This document shows, piece by piece, positions 17,973 to 25,188 of a stretch of DNA of 64,000 nucleotides. Made by a program: the position numbers and the translations under genes. Numbering within the stretch: position 1 is the first letter of the stretch; each line of letters starts with the position of its first letter. A model generated the notes under the pieces. It was given only the letters and a program-made list of their open reading frames with translations. It made no database searches and had not been told where the DNA came from. Source of the stretch: Bradyrhizobium diazoefficiens (GTDB lineage Bacteria; Pseudomonadota; Alphaproteobacteria; Rhizobiales; Xanthobacteraceae); contig NZ_JAFCJE010000002.1 of assembly GCF_018131185.1 (NCBI RefSeq), positions 248,001 through 312,000 of the forward strand, in the 5' to 3' direction.

Positions 17973-18926
17973 ATGATGGCAAACGCATTCGACACCGAGA
18001 TCACGGAGACGGCCGAGGCCCTGATCGGGCCGTGGCGTGGGCCGCGCCAGATGCTTCAGGCGCAAACCTACGACGCACACGCCTCCATCCATGACGACGC
18101 CACCGCGCAGAAGCTTGGCTTCAAGGGTGGCACCATCGAGGGGCCGACCCATTTCAGCCAGTTCGCGCCGCTCGGCGAACGGCTCTGGGGACGCGACTGG
18201 TTCGAGACGGGGTGTCTCTCCGCGCATTACCGCAGCGTCTGTTACGAAGGCGAGGAGGTGCAGGCGATCCTGTCGAAGCCGCTACCCGGCACAAGCCAGT
18301 GCCAGGTCCAAATGCTCAAGCGCGACGGCACCGAGGTGCTGCGCGGCACCGCCTCGGTCGGAGAGCCGCACGCAGCGACCGCGCTCGAGACGCGTCTTGC
18401 CGAGCTCAAGCCGCTCACCGATCCCGTGATCCTGCGCGACGTGAAGGTGGCCCACACCGGAAGGCGGCAGTCGGTCCGCATGGCCTTCGACCAGAACATG
18501 GGCGATCTCTATCCATTCACCCTCCGGCAGAAGCTCGCCGTGATCACCGAGGGCTCGCCATATTATTCCGGCGCCGACAATCCGTGGCGCAAGCCAATCA
18601 TTCCGATGGAGATGCTGAGCGTGCTGTTCCAGTACCGCTCCAAGGACGATCCGCTGCCGGCCAAGGGACCGGCCGTCGGCCTGTTCGCCGATCAGGAAAT
18701 CAGGCTGGTGAAGGGGCCGCTCTTCGTCGACGAGGACTACGAGGTCGAGCGCGAGGTGGTCGCGCTCTCCGGCAGCCGCCGTACCGAAAGCGCCTGGGCC
18801 AGGACGCGCGTGTTCGACAAGGCGGGCGCGTTGGTGGCGACCATGCTGCTGAACATGGCGACGCTGAAGGATTCCTACGCGCCGTATGAGAACGAGTATC
18901 GGCAGCTGTATGGGGCGGGGCGGTAG
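17973..18926 (+). CDS. Hot-dog-fold-like protein (MaoC-like), function unknown
   Basis: A 317-aa protein without signal or membrane helices. The N-terminal half (HASIHDDATAQKLGFKGGTIEGPTHFSQFAPL) resembles double hot-dog acyl dehydratases, with a G-x-I-E-GPTHFSQ segment where MaoC proteins carry their substrate loop. The classical hydratase-2 Asp/His pair is not obvious. The start at 17973 follows GGAGAG; an ATG at 17976 is equally possible. It is divergent from the indolepyruvate oxidoreductase gene, which may hint at a linked acyl-CoA step. Confidence 0.6.
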   Translation: MMANAFDTEITETAEALIGPWRGPRQMLQAQTYDAHASIHDDATAQKLGFKGGTIEGPTHFSQFAPLGERLWGRDWFETGCLSAHYRSVCYEGEEVQAILSKPLPGTSQCQVQMLKRDGTEVLRGTASVGEPHAATALETRLAELKPLTDPVILRDVKVAHTGRRQSVRMAFDQNMGDLYPFTLRQKLAVITEGSPYYSGADNPWRKPIIPMEMLSVLFQYRSKDDPLPAKGPAVGLFADQEIRLVKGPLFVDEDYEVEREVVALSGSRRTESAWARTRVFDKAGALVATMLLNMATLKDSYAPYENEYRQLYGAGR

Positions 18927-18937
18927 CATCACACTCT

Positions 18938-19046
18938 GCGGTCATTTCGGGGCGCGTAGCGCGAGGCCGGAATCCATTTCGCCTCACGTTCTGCGGCCGG
19001 ATGGATTTCCGGGTTCGACGCTCAAGCGTCGCCCCGGAATGACCGC
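18938..19046. repeat. Extragenic palindromic repeat (GCGGTCATTTCGGGG type)
   Basis: Long inverted repeat with arms GCGGTCATTTCGGGGC and GCCCCGGAATGACCGC, and inner GGAATCCATT/GATGGATTTCC segments. It occupies the first third of the 311-bp gap before the isochorismatase gene. Confidence 0.75.
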
Positions 19047-19174
19047 GGATTGCCGCTCATCCTTTGAGCAGATGCACGTCGCAAAGCCGTCGCACAGGGA
19101 ATAAGCAGGTATCGGTCGCCGGCGTAAGTTTCTGAGCATGCAGCGAATTCTCTCGCCGCCCACGCTCCACCGCA

Positions 19175-19186
19175 ATTGTACACAAT
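19175..19186. promoter_or_regulatory. Dyad ATTGT-AC-ACAAT, GntR-type operator candidate
   Basis: One base pair away from the ATTGTATACAAT pattern bound by many FCD-type GntR regulators. Its last base is the first base of the sigma-54 −24 element, so a bound protein would compete with polymerase. Confidence 0.45.
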
Positions 19187-19201
19187 GGCACGCCGCTTGC
19201 A
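19186..19201 (+). promoter_or_regulatory. Sigma-54 (RpoN) promoter, −24/−12 elements
   Basis: TGGCAC-GCCGC-TTGCA matches the RpoN consensus TGGCACG-N4-TTGC with correct spacing. The predicted start near 19213 leaves about 25 nt before the ATG at 19238. RpoN dependence implies an enhancer-binding activator such as NtrC; no clear NtrC dyad is visible in the 130 bp upstream. Confidence 0.75.
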
Positions 19202-19237
19202 GAACTCCCGGCGCAGTTCTCGCGAGGGGCGGGCGTC

Positions 19238-19936
19238 ATGCTGAGTTCGAGCAAGCCGACATTGGGTGTCATCAGCGCCGAGCCTGAGCCGATCACGCTC
19301 GACTGGCCCGCCACCGCGCTCCTGATCATCGACATGCAGCGCGACTTCATGGAGCCCGGGGGGTTCGGCGAGACTCTCGGCAACGATGTCAGCCAGCTTG
19401 CGCGCGCGGTGAAGCCGATCGGTGCAATGCTGCAGGCGGCGCGCGACACCGGCATGCTGGTGATCCACACCCGCGAGGGCCATCTGCCCGATCTCTCCGA
19501 TGCGCCGTCGGCGAAAGTCGAGCGCGGCGCGCCGTCCTTGCGTATCGGCGATCCCGGCCCGATGGGCCGCATTCTCATTCGCGGCGAGGCCGGTCACGAC
19601 ATCATTCCCGAGCTCTATCCGCTCGACAGCGAAATCGTGATCGACAAGCCCGGCAAGGGCGCGTTCTATGCTACCGAGCTAACGGACGTGCTGGAGAAAT
19701 ACGGCATCGAGAACCTGCTGGTGTGCGGCGTCACCACCGAAGTGTGCGTCAACACCACGGTGCGCGAGGCCAACGACCGCGGCTATCGCTGCGTCGTCAT
19801 GTCGGACGGTTGCGCGTCCTACTTTCCCGAGTTTCACGAGATGGGCCTGAAGATGATCAAGGCCCAGGGCGGCATCTTCGGCTGGGTTACGGACTCCGCC
19901 GCAGTGTTGGAAGCAATGAGGATTTCGACAACATAG
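19238..19936 (+). CDS. Isochorismatase-family cysteine amidohydrolase (biuret hydrolase-like)
   Basis: A 232-aa cytoplasmic hydrolase with the family's catalytic triad: Asp ([10 protein letters not shown]), Lys ([13 protein letters not shown]) and Cys ([19 protein letters not shown]). The segments [22 protein letters not shown] and DKPGKGAF recall biuret and ureidoacrylate-type amidohydrolases more than true isochorismatases. A transporter gene follows 10 bp later, and the promoter is RpoN-type. Together these point to scavenging of nitrogen from an imported amide or ureide. The exact substrate is an inference. Confidence 0.85.
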   Translation: MLSSSKPTLGVISAEPEPITLDWPATALLIIDMQRDFMEPGGFGETLGNDVSQLARAVKPIGAMLQAARDTGMLVIHTREGHLPDLSDAPSAKVERGAPSLRIGDPGPMGRILIRGEAGHDIIPELYPLDSEIVIDKPGKGAFYATELTDVLEKYGIENLLVCGVTTEVCVNTTVREANDRGYRCVVMSDGCASYFPEFHEMGLKMIKAQGGIFGWVTDSAAVLEAMRISTT

Positions 19937-19946
19937 GGGCAGTATC

Positions 19947-21614
19947 ATGAGCGCATTGACGGGGATGGCCGGCAAATCTGAAATCGATCGGTCCGGGTTC
20001 AAGCCGGCACTATGGACCTCGGGCGACTGGAATGCGTTTTTCGGCTTCGGCACCAACATTCTCGTCAACATGCTGGTGCTCACGGGCTTGCTGCGCTTCG
20101 TCTTGAAGATGCCGGACAGCCTTGTGTTCGGTCGCATCCTGCCCGCGCTTGGGCTGATGATGTGTCTCTCCACCTTCTACTATGCGTACCTCGCCTATCG
20201 TCTGGCGCAGAAGACCGGCCGCAGCGACGTTTGCGCGTTGCCGTCAGGCGTCAGCGTGCCGCACATGTTCATCGTCACCTTCGTGATCATGCTGCCGATC
20301 ACGATCAAGACCGGTGACCCCCTCAAGGGTTGGTCGGCCGGCTTGGTCTGGGTGTTCTTCCAGAGCTTCATTCTCATGATCGGCGGCTTCATCGCGCCGT
20401 TCATCCGCAAGATCACGCCGCGGGCGGCGCTGCTCGGCACGCTCGCCGGCGTCTCCGTCACCTTCATCTCGATGCGGCCGGCGCTGGAGATGTACATGAC
20501 GCCGCAGATCGGTCTCGTCTGCTTCGCCATTATCCTGGTGAGCTGGTTCGGTGGCGTGAAGTATTGGCGCGGCATTCCGGCCGGCCTCGTTGCGATCGCC
20601 GTCGGCATGGTCATCGCCTGGGGCTCGAACCTGTTCGGCCTCGGTCTCGGCGGGCTGAGCATCAAGGGCGTTGGTGACGCCTTCGCAAACTTCGGCTTCT
20701 CGGTGCCGATTCCCGCCTTGGGCTACGTCTTCTCCGGCTTCGAATTCCTCGGCATCATTCTCGTCACCGCCATTCCGTTCGGCATCTACGACCTTGTCGA
20801 GGCCATGGACAATGTCGAGAGCGCGGAAGCCGCCGGCGACGAATATCCGACCACGCGGGTGCTCACGGCCGACGGTGTCGTTAGCCTGATCGGCTGCCTG
20901 ATGGGCAATCCCTTCATCAACGCGGTTTATATCGGCCATCCCGGCTGGAAGGCCATGGGCGGTCGGATCGGCTATTCGGCCGCGACCGGGGTCATGGTCG
21001 TCCTGCTGTCCTGGTTCGGCATCATCTCGGTGCTGCTGGCGCTGGTGCCTGTCGTCGCGATTTCGCCGATCCTGCTCTATATCGGCATGCTGATCGGCGC
21101 GCAGGCGTTCCAGACCACGCCGGTCAAGCACGCGCCCGCGGTTGTGCTGGCGCTGACGCCGCATCTCGCCGCCTGGGCCAAGCTGCAGATCGACACCATG
21201 CTGGGCTCGACCATGATGGCGGCGACAACTGTCGGAGGGCTCGCTGCCGACAAGGCGGACGCGGTCAAGGCCGCCGCGATCGCGGCGCTGCCGCAGCAGG
21301 GTGTGTTCTACCACGGGTTGGAGGTGATGGGCGGCGGCTCCATCCTCGGTGGCCTCATCCTGGGAGCGATCGGTGTCTTCATCATCGAGCGTGACTTCGA
21401 GAAGGCATCGGCCTTCGCGTTGGTCGGTGCGGTCCTGACCTATTTCGGCTTCATGCACGGCGAGGCCGTCGGCATCGGCGGCGGATTTGGCGTGACGCCC
21501 GCTGTCGCGCTGGCCTATGCCGTGATGGCTGCCGGACTTTTCGCGGCCAGCAAGCTCGGCGCCAGCGAACACTATGCCGCGCATACGGAGATGTCGGCCG
21601 CGCCGGCGGAGTAG
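19947..21614 (+). CDS. NCS2-like (xanthine/uracil permease family) membrane transporter
   Basis: A 555-aa protein with about 12–14 membrane helices (for example SAGLVWVFFQSFILMIGGFI, GVMVVLLSWFGIISVLLALV). The layout is that of NCS2/AzgA-like purine or pyrimidine carriers, with an FEFLGIILVTAIPFGIYDLVEAMDNVESAEAAG segment in the conserved core. It lies 10 bp after the amidohydrolase gene in the same RpoN-type operon, so it probably imports that enzyme's substrate or a related nitrogenous base. Confidence 0.85.
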   Translation: MSALTGMAGKSEIDRSGFKPALWTSGDWNAFFGFGTNILVNMLVLTGLLRFVLKMPDSLVFGRILPALGLMMCLSTFYYAYLAYRLAQKTGRSDVCALPSGVSVPHMFIVTFVIMLPITIKTGDPLKGWSAGLVWVFFQSFILMIGGFIAPFIRKITPRAALLGTLAGVSVTFISMRPALEMYMTPQIGLVCFAIILVSWFGGVKYWRGIPAGLVAIAVGMVIAWGSNLFGLGLGGLSIKGVGDAFANFGFSVPIPALGYVFSGFEFLGIILVTAIPFGIYDLVEAMDNVESAEAAGDEYPTTRVLTADGVVSLIGCLMGNPFINAVYIGHPGWKAMGGRIGYSAATGVMVVLLSWFGIISVLLALVPVVAISPILLYIGMLIGAQAFQTTPVKHAPAVVLALTPHLAAWAKLQIDTMLGSTMMAATTVGGLAADKADAVKAAAIAALPQQGVFYHGLEVMGGGSILGGLILGAIGVFIIERDFEKASAFALVGAVLTYFGFMHGEAVGIGGGFGVTPAVALAYAVMAAGLFAASKLGASEHYAAHTEMSAAPAE

Positions 21615-21637
21615 TCAACGAGGTCAAGCTCCTTGCG

Positions 21638-21663
21638 GAACGGCTGGGTGATCCCAGCCGTTC
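21638..21663. terminator. Bidirectional terminator hairpin
   Basis: Perfect 11-bp stem GAACGGCTGGG/CCCAGCCGTTC with a 4-nt loop, midway between the convergent stops of the permease gene and soxA. No long T tract follows on either strand. Confidence 0.65.
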
Positions 21664-21667
21664 TCGT

Positions 21668-22447
21668 TCAGGGCCGCACCGCCGGCGTCTCCATCGGCAG
21701 GCCATGCGCCCGCGACATCAGATAGAGCTCGAGCGCAACCAGCTCGGGCGAGCCGTAATCATAGGCCTGGGCGCGCACGCCGCTCATGCAACTGCGTAAG
21801 CGCCGCTCCAGCGATCCCAGCGTCTGCCATTCCAGCCGGTAAATCGGATAGCCGGTCGGCTGTCCTTGCGTGATCGGCGCGCCCGCGAGGCGCTTGTCGA
21901 AATTGTCGTCGTGGCAATTGGTGCAGGCGAGGTTGAGCTGCCCCTCGCGCTGCATGAAGAGGTCACGGCCCTGGTCCACGTAGGGCTTGAGGTCCGGATC
22001 ATCGCCGGGAGTGATCGGAGCGCCGCGCGATTGATGGGCGACGAAAGCGGACAGCGCCAGGAGGTCCCGGCTTTCGTAAGGCAGAGGCGTAGCCTGCTGG
22101 TGATTGGTGCGGCACAGATTGACGCGCTGGTCGAGCGTGACCGGGCGCGCCAGCGCCTTGTCGATGGCGGGGTAGCGCGCGGCGACGCCCTTCATGCTGC
22201 TGCGCGCATCGCCATGGCAATCCGCGCAGGCCTTCTCGGCATTGCCGGTCTTCTTTCCCCACAGCGCCTCGCCGTCGAGCACGAACAGCATGCCCGGATT
22301 GGCCGTGTCGTCATCCTGCATGGCGCGCGTCTCTAGCCCCATGAACGAATAACCGGACCGGCGCGCCTCGGGCGGGAGTTCACCGGCGAGCAGGCCAGGC
22401 GCCGCGGAGAACAACGCTGCCGCTGCTATCGCGCGCCAAACGCTCAT
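21668..22447 (-). CDS. soxA: Sulfur oxidation cytochrome c subunit SoxA (dihaem type)
   Basis: A 259-aa exported protein; the signal MSVWRAIAAAALFSAAPGLLAG is cut before ELPPEA. It carries two c-type haem motifs (CADCH, CTNCH) and the active-site Cys in RLRSCMSGVRAQAY that forms the persulfide ligand in SoxAX. With SoxX it would attach thiosulfate or another sulfur compound to the Cys of SoxY. The start at 22447 overlaps the soxZ stop (ATGA). It is the last gene of the operon. Confidence 0.95.
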   Translation of the reverse strand: MSVWRAIAAAALFSAAPGLLAGELPPEARRSGYSFMGLETRAMQDDDTANPGMLFVLDGEALWGKKTGNAEKACADCHGDARSSMKGVAARYPAIDKALARPVTLDQRVNLCRTNHQQATPLPYESRDLLALSAFVAHQSRGAPITPGDDPDLKPYVDQGRDLFMQREGQLNLACTNCHDDNFDKRLAGAPITQGQPTGYPIYRLEWQTLGSLERRLRSCMSGVRAQAYDYGSPELVALELYLMSRAHGLPMETPAVRP

Positions 22448-22761
22448 TCGACAATGATCGATGCCGACGCGGTGGACGAAAAGCCGTTGTCGCCGATCCA
22501 TTCGAATTCGAACTTGCCGCTCTCCCTGGCGGTCGTGAAGAACGACAAATAAGGATTGGCCGCGATTGCCGGAAACAGATCGGCGCGAAAAACCTCGGCG
22601 CCGTTGTAGCGGCAGGTAAAGCTCGTGATGATGTCGCGCGGCACGAGCTTGCCGTCCACGGTGTGGCGGAAGCCGGTCTCCATGATGTGCGAGGTCAGCG
22701 TGCGGATCTCGATGACGTCGCCGCGTTTGGCCTTTGCGGGAACGTTGATGAGCGCGGGCAT
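22444..22761 (-). CDS. soxZ: Sulfur carrier complex subunit SoxZ
   Basis: A 105-aa immunoglobulin-like protein with the family pattern KRGDVIEIRTLTSHIMETGFR, PRDIITSFTCRYNG and FEFEWIGDNGF. It has no signal peptide of its own and is exported with SoxY by the Tat system in known systems. Its start overlaps the soxY stop by one base. Confidence 0.95.
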   Translation of the reverse strand: MPALINVPAKAKRGDVIEIRTLTSHIMETGFRHTVDGKLVPRDIITSFTCRYNGAEVFRADLFPAIAANPYLSFFTTARESGKFEFEWIGDNGFSSTASASIIVE

Positions 22762-23228
22762 CAGTTCATCTCCTCGGTGCAGGCGGCCAGCGTCACGACG
22801 ACCTCTGCGGCAACCTGCCAGAAAGTGTCGTCGGAGAGGCGGGCGATCGCGACCACCTTCTGGGTGTCGGCGAGCCGGATTCGGGTCGAGACCTGGGGAC
22901 GGCCGGCGAAGGGACCGAAATAGAAATTGCCGATGTTCGGCTGCGGGTTCTTCTCGTTGAAAACGTGGATGCTCTTGACGTGGTCATCCGCGGTCATGGG
23001 GCTTGCGACGCTGACCGTCATCGGCACGGTGTTGCCGTTTTCGACCAGCGGCGGAATGTCGAGCTTGACCTTGCCGGTGCGCAATTGCGCTTCGCCGACG
23101 ACATTGCGGATCGCGGTGGTGAGCATGGCCGGCGTGGCGTCGAGCGGTCGCAGCGTCGCGATCGGGATGGTCCCGGCGACCGTCACGCCTCCGGCGAGGT
23201 TCAGGAATTGTCGTCGCGTGGTTGGCAT
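22761..23228 (-). CDS. soxY: Sulfur carrier protein SoxY, divergent C-terminus
   Basis: A 155-aa protein with a twin-arginine signal (TTRRQFLNLAGGVTVAGTIP) and the SoxY fold (VENGNTVPMTVSVASPM, VKSIHVFNEKNPQPNIGNFYFGP). SoxY normally ends in GGCGG, whose Cys carries the sulfur substrate on a flexible arm. This one ends VVVTLAACTEEMN. The Cys (residue 150) is kept, but all flanking Gly residues are replaced and four extra residues follow. The substrate or partner SoxB may therefore differ. It lies 3 bp after soxX. Confidence 0.9.
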   Translation of the reverse strand: MPTTRRQFLNLAGGVTVAGTIPIATLRPLDATPAMLTTAIRNVVGEAQLRTGKVKLDIPPLVENGNTVPMTVSVASPMTADDHVKSIHVFNEKNPQPNIGNFYFGPFAGRPQVSTRIRLADTQKVVAIARLSDDTFWQVAAEVVVTLAACTEEMN

Positions 23229-23231
23229 GAA

Positions 23232-23858
23232 TTAGTCCCGAAGCGTTGCAAGAAAAGCCACGATGTCCTCGATCTCCGTGGCCGACAAGATCGGCTTGCC
23301 GGCGAAATTTCGTCCGACTCGCGCGAGGCCGTCGTTGCGATAATAGGACGGCATGATGGTCTGTGCGTTGAAACGCGACGCATCGACCAGTCGAAGCCGC
23401 AACTGGCTCACTGTCCATCGGTTCCCGGCGCCGGCGAGGTCGGGCGCGAGGTCTCCCTGGAACCGCGTCTCCGGAAACGGTCCGGAATGACAGAGGATGC
23501 AGGTCGTCGTGCGCGCGAGTACCAGTGCGCGCCCGCGGGCGGCATCACCGGGCGAGCCGGTGAGCGAGGCCGGAATGCCGTCGCCGACGATTTTGTAGGG
23601 CGCGAGCGTGTCCGCCGTCGCGCTCGTGGCAAGTGCAAGACTGAGGGCCAACAGCGCAGCGACAGGGGCGTGAGACGAGAGATCGAGCCGCGGGCTCCTC
23701 TTACCTCTCCCGCTTGCGGGAGAGGCCGCGCCGAAGACGCGGGTGAGGGCTCTTTGCTCTGGGAGGTTCTCGCGAGTGGTGACACCCTCTTCCAAACCCT
23801 CCCCCGCAGGCGGGGAAGGGAGCGCACTGCGTGCATGGCGACAGCCTGATCCCATCAT
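23232..23858 (-). CDS. soxX: Sulfur oxidation cytochrome c subunit SoxX with a repeat-derived N-terminal extension
   Basis: Monohaem cytochrome: CILCHSG binds haem and TIMPSYY gives the Met ligand. The signal-peptide core PVAALLALSLALATSATADT is preceded by no start codon of its own. The only ATGs (23858, 23855) lie 4 bp after the fccB stop, and the roughly 60 codons between them and the signal are largely an extragenic repeat (23698–23822) that happens to stay open. The 208-aa product would then have a very long n-region. A rare TTG start inside the signal core is the alternative but would truncate it. Confidence 0.85.
   Translation of the reverse strand: MMGSGCRHARSALPSPPAGEGLEEGVTTRENLPEQRALTRVFGAASPASGRGKRSPRLDLSSHAPVAALLALSLALATSATADTLAPYKIVGDGIPASLTGSPGDAARGRALVLARTTTCILCHSGPFPETRFQGDLAPDLAGAGNRWTVSQLRLRLVDASRFNAQTIMPSYYRNDGLARVGRNFAGKPILSATEIEDIVAFLATLRD
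23698..23822. repeat. Extragenic palindromic repeat, family A copy lying inside soxX
   Basis: Outer half-sites CCTCTCCCGCTTGCGGGAG and CCCTCCCCCGCAGGCGGGG flank a degenerate middle containing GCGGGTGAGGGCTCT. It is the same family as the repeats at 38547 and 40676, which are intergenic. Here it lies between the translation start and the signal peptide of soxX and remains in frame. Confidence 0.7.
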
Positions 23859-23862
23859 TGCT

Positions 23863-25134
23863 CTAGCCAAAGGTGTCCGCCGTGATGGTTTCGAACCAGC
23901 GCTCCGTCTCCGCGGCCTCGCGTGCCCGCAGTTCGCGCGGTGCATCGACCGGGCTGGTCGCGCCGCCCTCGACCTCGGCGAAGATGTCGCCCTTTGGCTG
24001 GTAGTTGCCGGCGAGTGAAAAACCGTAACCGGGGGCGACGGTGTTGTAGCAGACGCCCGTGAGCCGTGGTGCCTCCGGCGCTCGGCCCGCGAGCAAAGCG
24101 ACGATCGCGGCGGCGCAGGCCTTGCCTTGTCCGCTTGCGGCCGACGCCGATTTGGGAATGCCACCGCCGAGGCATGCATCGCCGACGATGTGGACGTTCC
24201 GGGCGAGCTTTGATTCAAAGGACACGGGATCGATCGGGCACCAGCCGGTCGCATCCGTAGCACCCGCGATCTCGGCGATGCGTCCCGCACGTTGCGGCGG
24301 GATGACATTGGCGACGTCGGGCGTGTAGTTGCCGAACTCGGTGACGATGGTCATGGTCGCCGGATCAACCGAAGTCATGCGGCCGCCTTGCGACAGCGCA
24401 ATGCGCTCGATCATGTCGCCATAAAGCTCCTTCCAGGCCGTTTCGAACAGCCGCTGCTGGGAGAAACTGTCCTTGGCGTCGAGGATCAGCACTTTCGAGC
24501 GCGGCTTGTTCGTCTTCAGGTAATGCGCGATCAGGCTGGCGCGTTCGTAAGGCGCAGGCGGGCAGCGCGAGGGATTGGCCGGGATTGCAATGGCGACCGT
24601 GCCGCCGTCGGCCATCGCCTCCAATTGCCTGCGCAGCAAAAGGGTCTGTGCGCCGGCCTTCCAGGCGTGCGGCATCCTTTCCGATGCGGCGTCGTCATAG
24701 CCGGGCAGGGCTTCGAGATGGAAGTCGATGCCGGGCGATAGCACGAGACGGTCATAGCCAAACGCAGATCCATCGGCCGTCGTCACGCTACGCTTTTGCG
24801 TGTCGATGCCCGTTGCAGCCTGTGCGACGACGGCGATTCCGTCGGCGGCAAGCTTGTCATAGCCGAAATGCTGCGCCTCCATCTCCCGCAGGCCTGCAAT
24901 CACGGCGTTGCTGAGCGGGCAGGAGATGAAGGTCTTGTTCGGCTCTATCAACGTGATCTGCAATCTCGCATCGGCGCGTTTGAGCGCCCGTGCGCAGGCG
25001 GCGCCGCCGAAGCCGCCGCCGACCACGACGATGCGGCCCGCCGATTGCGCGTGCAGGAACGACGGTACGACGAGCGATGTGGCCGCGCCGGTAATGCCGA
25101 GGACGGCATTCCGTCGTGTCACCGGCACATTCAT
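23863..25134 (-). CDS. fccB: Sulfide dehydrogenase flavoprotein (flavocytochrome c FccB/SoxF type)
   Basis: A 423-aa periplasmic flavoprotein with a twin-arginine signal (VTRRNAVLGITGAATSLVVPSF). The FAD fold (GRIVVVGGGFGGAACARALKR) is followed by redox Cys residues in FISCPLSNAV and a second in TGVCYNTVAPGYGFS. The start at 25134 leaves out a low-complexity 18-residue upstream extension. FccB oxidises sulfide to polysulfide and passes electrons to a cytochrome partner. No fccA/soxE gene is adjacent, so the acceptor may be SoxX/SoxA or a free cytochrome c. It lies 54 bp after the molybdenum subunit and 4 bp before soxX. Confidence 0.93.
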   Translation of the reverse strand: MNVPVTRRNAVLGITGAATSLVVPSFLHAQSAGRIVVVGGGFGGAACARALKRADARLQITLIEPNKTFISCPLSNAVIAGLREMEAQHFGYDKLAADGIAVVAQAATGIDTQKRSVTTADGSAFGYDRLVLSPGIDFHLEALPGYDDAASERMPHAWKAGAQTLLLRRQLEAMADGGTVAIAIPANPSRCPPAPYERASLIAHYLKTNKPRSKVLILDAKDSFSQQRLFETAWKELYGDMIERIALSQGGRMTSVDPATMTIVTEFGNYTPDVANVIPPQRAGRIAEIAGATDATGWCPIDPVSFESKLARNVHIVGDACLGGGIPKSASAASGQGKACAAAIVALLAGRAPEAPRLTGVCYNTVAPGYGFSLAGNYQPKGDIFAEVEGGATSPVDAPRELRAREAAETERWFETITADTFG

Positions 25135-25188
25135 GAGTCTTGTCCGGAAAAATGCTGCGGCTGCCGTCTTGGCAGCCGCAGCGCTCAT

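Noticed and set aside
23232..24308. Longer soxX frame extending into fccB
   Set aside because: Codons upstream of 23858 overlap the conserved fccB C-terminus and show no conserved sequence; the start was placed just after the fccB stop.
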